Part shown: positions 59,853-64,000 of the stretch, in pieces
Layout of the letters: every line of letters starts with the position of its first letter
Position numbering within the stretch: the stretch's first letter is position 1
Origin: an uncultured Eubacteriales bacterium
Lineage (GTDB): Bacteria > Bacillota > Clostridia > Christensenellales > CAG-138
DNA length: 64,000 nucleotides
Reading direction: 5' to 3'
Assembly (NCBI GenBank): GCA_900545265.1
Contig: UQYI01000008.1
Location: forward strand, 29,183-93,182
Program-made: the position numbers and the translations under genes
Notes under the pieces: model-generated
The model's database searches: none
What the model saw: only the letters and a program-made list of their open reading frames with translations
What the model was told of the DNA's origin: nothing

Positions 59853-60896
59853 TTAGGCGACCAGAGGAACTGCTGGTCTGTTTGATAAATCTCTGCATTT
59901 AGCAGTTTTCAATGTTGCCAAAACGAAAGTTAAGAAGATGTTCCTTTTCTCCATGTCGCTTTCTTTGGCGTAATTTACAAGGTTATTCCACACAAGATAG
60001 TTGTTCAGATACTTGGTAGAAACACCGTTAAAGCCACGCATAAACCTCTTTAGCTGGCTATGGTAGCTATTGATATGTTGGATATTATAAATGCCTTTCT
60101 TGGCTTTGCCAGTCTTTAACTGCACAAGGTCAATGCCATTGGCATTTGTAAATCTCACATAGGAGTTCATCTTGTCCGTAACAAGAGTGGAATTGGTCTT
60201 AATCCTACCATCATAAATATGATGTAAATCTCTTGTAGAAACTCTACCAGTATTCGTAATCTTGGAGATAGACAAGCCATTCCTATTAACCGCACAAGGA
60301 ACACATACCTTTTCTTGGGACAAGCCTCTGATATGTGTAGAATGACCACGCTTATGAGCCTTGCGTGGCATAGCAAATGTCTTACTCTTGCTATGATTGC
60401 CCTTGTACGAGATGGCGAAAAAAGTTTCGTCAGCCTCAATAATGCCGTCAAGGGTAACATCGTCTGCCATATTCTGAAGTGCATCCAAAATCTTGTGTCT
60501 CCAAAGGAATGCGGTGTTTCTGTGAATCCCACAAGCAACAGCAGTCTTACGAATGGATAAGCCATTCATCATACAATCAATGTACTGCTCCCACACGGAC
60601 AAGTCTTTTCTTGTACCAGACACAATGGAGTTCGTAGCAATCACGAAGGACTTGCCACAATCCTTACATACATATCGCTGTGTGCCATCTTTACGATGAC
60701 CATTGCGAACCACATGGATACAGCCACAAAGAGGGCATACACGACCATTTGCAAAGCGTTCCTTTGCTACGAAATCTTCAATATTCAAAGACTTTACAAA
60801 GGCAGGACTTAAAAGCATTGTTTTAAGGCTTTCCTGCTCTGCGACAGTCAACTTACCGATAATATCTAATGCGTCTTTGATAGTAGGCATATCCAA
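59853..60896 (-). CDS. IS1595-family transposase (ISSag10-like)
   Basis: 347 residues. The N-terminus has a zinc-ribbon CPLCGCIHVVRNGHRKDGTQRYVCKDCGKSF, next an HTH (MMNGLSIRKTAVACGIHRNTAFLWRHKIL), then an ISXO2-like DDE core starting DGIIEADETFFAISYKG and including VTDKMNSY and the late HINSYHSQLKRFMRGFNGVSTKYLNNYLVW. This order is that of IS1595-group transposases. It lies 82 bases inside the right inverted repeat. An intact, probably active element. Confidence 0.93.
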   Translation of the reverse strand: MDMPTIKDALDIIGKLTVAEQESLKTMLLSPAFVKSLNIEDFVAKERFANGRVCPLCGCIHVVRNGHRKDGTQRYVCKDCGKSFVIATNSIVSGTRKDLSVWEQYIDCMMNGLSIRKTAVACGIHRNTAFLWRHKILDALQNMADDVTLDGIIEADETFFAISYKGNHSKSKTFAMPRKAHKRGHSTHIRGLSQEKVCVPCAVNRNGLSISKITNTGRVSTRDLHHIYDGRIKTNSTLVTDKMNSYVRFTNANGIDLVQLKTGKAKKGIYNIQHINSYHSQLKRFMRGFNGVSTKYLNNYLVWNNLVNYAKESDMEKRNIFLTFVLATLKTAKCRDLSNRPAVPLVA

Positions 60897-60978
60897 TTAC
60901 CTCCTTCGGTGGTACTGTTTCTTACTATTATTATACGCTATTTCTCGTCAAAAATCAACCATTTGTTGTGACAGAGCC

Positions 60979-60986
60979 TAATGAAA
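60979..60986. repeat. Target-site duplication, right copy
   Basis: TAATGAAA, identical to 59246-59253. Confidence 0.9.
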
Positions 60987-61109
60987 AAAGTCGTCTGTGT
61001 GCATATGCACAGATTTATCCATGTTCGATTCTTTTGCGACAATCGACGCAGTTGTTGTCTTTCCTGTTCCCGGCGAACCTGTAATCACAATAATTCTTCC
61101 TTGATTCAT
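60979..61109 (-). pseudogene. Small P-loop kinase, N-terminal part (split by transposon)
   Basis: MNQGRIIVITGSPGTGKTTT is a clear Walker A motif, followed by ASIVAKESNMDKSVHMHTDDFF, then a premature stop made by the transposon end. GAGGGAGAATGTAG precedes ATG 61109. It joins the fragment at 58831-59253 to give a 181-residue kinase-like protein. Confidence 0.88.
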
Positions 61110-61139
61110 CTACATTCTCCCTCGCAATTCAGATTTACC

Positions 61140-61316
61140 GCTCTCTTTCTGATTTTGGAGCGTTTCTTCTCTCAAGATTGAAATGGGCGGGAAGCCATTT
61201 TAGGGCTTTCCCGCCTTGATTGCCCATCAGCAAAGACGGGCGGGACTGTCAACGGCGGCGCATTTATGCGCCGTTCATCTTGACCGTTGATTGGCCCCGC
61301 TAACTTTGCTACTCTG
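61140..61316. repeat. Direct repeat copy B (about 178 bases)
   Basis: Second copy of 58621-58800, with the GTCAACGG/CCGTTGAT outer and GGCGCAT/ATGCGCC inner stems kept but the loop changed. It overlaps the last codons of the ANT(9)-like gene. Confidence 0.9.
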
Positions 61317-62085
61317 TTCTAAGTAATTCCTCAATTTGTTTTTTCATATATTCTACAAGTGCCATCGCTTCCTTTTCTACTGTCTCCCATTCATCAGACA
61401 AATTTCCCAAATAAGCTTCCTTTGCCGTTGTTAGCAGGGGGGAAAATCTCTCCGGCAATTTTAAAATTACCCATTTTGCGGCAACATCTTTTGTCGTGAT
61501 TTCTTCTGTTACTAAAGTAAACCACATTCGTGATAAGGTTAATAACACATTTCTTTCATCACCCTTAAAGCTGGAAATCAAACCAGGTAAAGAAAACCGA
61601 ATTGCTTTTTTAATTTCGTGAAATGGGATAGCGGGAATAAGCTCTTTGCTTTCCGCCCCCTTCAAAGTTATGCTATTTTTTCTTGCTTGCCATAATAAAA
61701 TCATTATATCTGGGTCATTGCAGGCTTGCGGATATTCTCCTGCTTCCATCTCTCCCCTTAGCCATTCACCATACATATACTGACATTTTGGCGGAAATTG
61801 CAACGGAACAATATCAGATTGATTGATAATAGTTACCTCTAAAGGTCTTTTTTCAATACAGCCTACGGAGCCAGAAATTTTCAATAATTGCTTTGTTAGA
61901 TCTGCTCTGATTGAATTACTCAATTCTTGTTTAGTAATTATCAGTATATCTATATCACTATCTGGACGCAGCCCATTCATTGTTGCTGAACCATATAAAT
62001 ATATCCCCAATATTTGATCTTGTAATATGGTTTCTGCTATTGAAATAACTTGATTTACTTGTTGTGGAAATTCATTTATATTCAT
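61309..62085 (-). CDS. ANT(9)-like aminoglycoside nucleotidyltransferase
   Basis: 258 residues. LGIYLYGSATMNGLRPDSDIDILII is the GS..D.D site; KRPLEVTIINQSDIVPLQFPPKCQYMYGEWLRGEMEAGEYPQA and FKGDERNVLLTLSRMWFTLVTEEITTKDVAAKW follow the pattern of ANT(9)/AadA spectinomycin adenylyltransferases closely. The exact allele cannot be named. Low G+C cargo of the element; the stop lies in repeat copy B. Confidence 0.85.
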   Translation of the reverse strand: MNINEFPQQVNQVISIAETILQDQILGIYLYGSATMNGLRPDSDIDILIITKQELSNSIRADLTKQLLKISGSVGCIEKRPLEVTIINQSDIVPLQFPPKCQYMYGEWLRGEMEAGEYPQACNDPDIMILLWQARKNSITLKGAESKELIPAIPFHEIKKAIRFSLPGLISSFKGDERNVLLTLSRMWFTLVTEEITTKDVAAKWVILKLPERFSPLLTTAKEAYLGNLSDEWETVEKEAMALVEYMKKQIEELLRTE

Positions 62086-62109
62086 TGTAACTCCTATATG
62101 TATTTATTT

Positions 62110-62880
62110 TTACTCCTCAACAACTGATAAAACAGCGTCTAAGGCTAATTCTAAGGCTATGGATATACTTGTTTTTCCCCATTCTCTTTCTTGGTATTTA
62201 TGAGGGTCTGCAAGAGTATCGGCTGAAAAAAGCAGCATAGCCCATGTAACTTTTCTAAATTTTGCACACGCCGCCAATGCGGAACATTCCATTTCTACTA
62301 CTTGACATCCCTCTTCTTTCCGATACTGAACCATTTCTACTGTTTCTCGATAAAAACCGTCTGTTGTCCATGTTTTAACTTCCCAATATGGTATATTCTT
62401 TTGGCTTAAAGCAGATTCAATCGCATTTATACCAGCCTTTGAAATCTCTACTTCTCGGGAGGGAGGAAGATAATGGTAAGATGTTCCCTCATCTCTCAAT
62501 GCAGAAACAGGTATCAAAAATCTATTTTCCGGGATGTCTTCCAATACGCCACAGGAGCCGACGGAAATAATCTTTGTTACACCCCCTGCAATTAAATATT
62601 CTAAAACTTGGACGGCAGCAGCACTTCCCACAGGAGCCGGACATAGACATATTTTCTCCTGATTATAAAGACATTCATAAATAGGATATCGTCTTGTTGC
62701 ACTTTCAAATTCATCTATCTGTATTCCATCATGGGTATGTGCATAATTTTCAACCTCGTCTCCTAAAAAAGCAAACACTGCTTTTGCAGGAAAACATTTT
62801 TTCCCATTTCCCGGCTGAAAAACAGCTTTTGATGCGGTATCGTACTCTAAAACAGGGTAGTCATGCTTTACTAATGGCAT
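62110..62880 (-). CDS. Nucleoside phosphorylase (PNP/UDP family)
   Basis: 256 residues. VGSAAAVQVLEYLIAGGVTKIISVGSCGVL is the phosphate-binding region, and VVEMECSALAACAKFRKVTWAMLLFSADTLADPHKY has the EMExS substrate loop. It cleaves nucleosides with phosphate to base and (deoxy)ribose 1-phosphate. It precedes the ANT(9)-like gene by 24 bases in the same direction, an odd companion for a resistance gene that recurs in decayed form at 8-9.3 kb. Confidence 0.88.
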   Translation of the reverse strand: MPLVKHDYPVLEYDTASKAVFQPGNGKKCFPAKAVFAFLGDEVENYAHTHDGIQIDEFESATRRYPIYECLYNQEKICLCPAPVGSAAAVQVLEYLIAGGVTKIISVGSCGVLEDIPENRFLIPVSALRDEGTSYHYLPPSREVEISKAGINAIESALSQKNIPYWEVKTWTTDGFYRETVEMVQYRKEEGCQVVEMECSALAACAKFRKVTWAMLLFSADTLADPHKYQEREWGKTSISIALELALDAVLSVVEE

Positions 62881-62904
62881 ATTATTATCTCGAATAACAG
62901 GCTA

Positions 62905-63702
62905 TTATTCTATTCCTTTCATCATCTTTTTTGCCAACTGCTTGAACAGGTCGGCAGTTTCTTCATCCATCGGCGTAAGCTGTCCGATCTGTCCGGCAAC
63001 CATCGCCGCTACATCGTCAATGGAAAGCGGGTTTTGCTTCTGTTCCGCCAATGCGTCCCGCATGGCTTGGAACATCGCGGCGGTCACAGCTTCTCCCGGC
63101 TGTTCCCCGTTGTCAATGTCTTTCTTAATATCCCGCAGGATAGCAAGGAACACATTTTTGATTTTCTCAATCTCCGCCTCATGTTCCCCCATCTTCTGGG
63201 CGTTCAAAAGCTGTAAATCCTGCTTTGCTTCCGCCCGGTGTTCCGGGTGTTCTTTCATCAGGTCGGACAGGGAAGCCGTTGCTATCTCGATAAGCTGGTT
63301 TCTTGCTGTTATGCCTTTTGCCGCTGTGTCCTGAAAATAAATCCGTATCAAATCTATCAGCTTAGGAAAATTCCTGTGTTCCAACAGGCGGTTGAGGATT
63401 TGCACATCAACAGCACCCGTCACGAGCCCCCTCACGGCTCCCTCGGACAAGCCTAATTCAGAAATATCGTAGCTTTTACGGACGCTCACGGTGGATAAGC
63501 CCAGTATGTAGTCTGTCGATACCTTAAATTCCTTTGCCACGCCTATGAGAATATCACTGCTGACCGTTCTCGTTTCGCCGCTGACAATGCGGCTCAACTG
63601 GGAAGCGGAAACCCCTATCTTCTCCGCAAGTTCCTTTTGTGTGATGTGGTTCCCGTTGCATAAATCGGAAATCCGCTGTCCGGGTGTTCCGGGTAAAGCC
63701 AT
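62905..63702 (-). CDS. XRE-family regulator of the mobile element
   Basis: 265 residues. The N-terminal helix-turn-helix is RISDLCNGNHITQKELAEKIGVSASQLSRIVSGE, followed by a mostly helical region with charged coiled-coil-like stretches (EAEIEKIKNVFLAILRDIKKDIDNGE). GGAGGAGG nine bases ahead selects ATG 63702. Higher G+C than the cargo to its left, so it belongs to the element backbone. Confidence 0.88.
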   Translation of the reverse strand: MALPGTPGQRISDLCNGNHITQKELAEKIGVSASQLSRIVSGETRTVSSDILIGVAKEFKVSTDYILGLSTVSVRKSYDISELGLSEGAVRGLVTGAVDVQILNRLLEHRNFPKLIDLIRIYFQDTAAKGITARNQLIEIATASLSDLMKEHPEHRAEAKQDLQLLNAQKMGEHEAEIEKIKNVFLAILRDIKKDIDNGEQPGEAVTAAMFQAMRDALAEQKQNPLSIDDVAAMVAGQIGQLTPMDEETADLFKQLAKKMMKGIE

Positions 63703-64000
63703 AGATACGCACCTCCTCCGCATACTTCCATTATACAGAATGATTGCAAAAATGCAAGTTCCAAAGTGTAAACTTCATCAAAATGCAATTCTCGCAAAAT
63801 TCCGGGGATTGCATTTTTTTCGTGTAGACTTAGGGTAGTTCATCGATGGACAGCACCTTGAAAACAGAATGACCGTCCGAAAAGGAATACCCCGGCTGGG
63901 GAAGCACCGCAAGGAACCGGACTTCGAGACAAAATGTCCCGAAGCTGCGGGGAGCGTGCCAACGCCGGAACACGCCGCAGGAATGGGGCAGGAAACCTTT
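63703..64000. promoter_or_regulatory. Element regulatory region upstream of the XRE gene
   Basis: 298 bases with no gene. ATTGCAAAAATGCAA (63742-63756), ATGCAATTCTCGCAAAA (63782-63798) and GGGATTGCATTTTT (63807-63820) repeat a TTGCA/TGCAA motif, candidate operators for the XRE product. GTAGACTTAGGGTAG and GACAGCACCTTGAAAACAG downstream resemble sequence common at the head of Tn1549-like backbones; the rightward gene lies beyond the window. Confidence 0.4.

Larger units (their letters stand above)
59254..60978. mobile_element. MTnSag1-like lnu(C) transposon (IS1595-type transposase)
   Basis: 1,725 bases bounded by imperfect terminal inverted repeats of about 25 bases (shared core TGTCACAACAAA, outer GGCT) and by an 8-base duplication TAATGAAA. 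It carries a transposase and lnu(C), both leftward. From memory, size and content match MTnSag1 of Streptococcus agalactiae, a small mobilisable element carrying ISSag10. It interrupts a kinase gene. Confidence 0.88.

Noticed and set aside
1..64000. CRISPR arrays, rRNA operons, prophage genes
   Set aside because: No regularly spaced short repeats, rRNA sequence or phage structural genes were seen.

Overview
The window looks like chromosome from a mid-to-high G+C anaerobic member of the Clostridia (Firmicutes), most likely an Oscillospiraceae-type gut bacterium. The evidence is strong AGGAGG ribosome sites, consensus SigA promoters, a clostridial-type 6S RNA, an NfnAB pair, an oxygen-sensitive serine dehydratase, a full glycine reductase operon with two selenocysteine codons, and a selenocysteine tRNA. 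No rRNA, CRISPR array or phage block is visible. The genus cannot be fixed from this sequence.

Layout. 1-6.05 kb: purine/hydantoin cluster, with molybdenum hydroxylase XdhA (cut by the window edge) and adenine deaminase leftward, and a dihydropyrimidinase-type hydrolase plus MocA-like nucleotidyltransferase rightward. 6.1-7.15 kb: a membrane protein, then tRNA-Val, 6S RNA and tRNA-Gln. 7.4-12 kb: a lower-G+C accessory patch (DUF4304-like protein, AadA-like nucleotidyltransferase, nucleoside phosphorylase remnant, FlaR-like kinase), then a TetR regulator and DNA polymerase IV. 12.1-17.9 kb: glycerol regulon (glpK, glpF, FAD dehydrogenase, FAD/NAD oxidoreductase, DUF1667 protein) behind a long leader with a terminator-like hairpin. 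18-31.6 kb: SDR, flavin reductase, DUF378 protein, a very acidic zinc-ribbon membrane protein, NifS/ThiI, tRNA-Pro, an acyltransferase-fold protein lacking its catalytic His, SdaAB, NfnAB and a 5'-3' exonuclease. 31.6-40.9 kb: HAD hydrolase, RDD protein, and a CUT1 sugar-type ABC transporter followed by two unusual lipoproteins, one a Staphylococcus-nuclease-like protein and one with three tandem OB-like repeats. 41-48 kb: antiporter, a TetR/KTR/small-membrane/APH group, GNAT genes (one frameshifted), decayed sequence, then SfsA and a glycerophosphodiesterase. 49.0-57.8 kb: tRNA-Sec, tandem glycine riboswitch and the grd operon (grdX-E-B-trxB-trxA-A-C-D plus a 97-residue unknown). 57.97-64 kb: the end of an integrated mobile element beginning in an interrupted XRE gene. 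It carries an ANT(9)-like gene, a nucleoside phosphorylase, an XRE regulator, and a 1.7-kb lnu(C) transposon that split a small kinase gene.

How it fits together. Glycine appears to switch on its own reduction: the riboswitch precedes GrdE/B (component B), GrdA (component A) and GrdC/D (component C), with TrxA/TrxB as reductant and tRNA-Sec next door to decode the two UGA codons. Serine dehydratase, NfnAB and the molybdenum hydroxylase/hydantoinase cluster suit amino acid and purine fermentation. The least described parts are the ABC-nuclease-OB lipoprotein operon, the small protein at the end of the grd operon, and the repeat-flanked cargo module of the mobile element.
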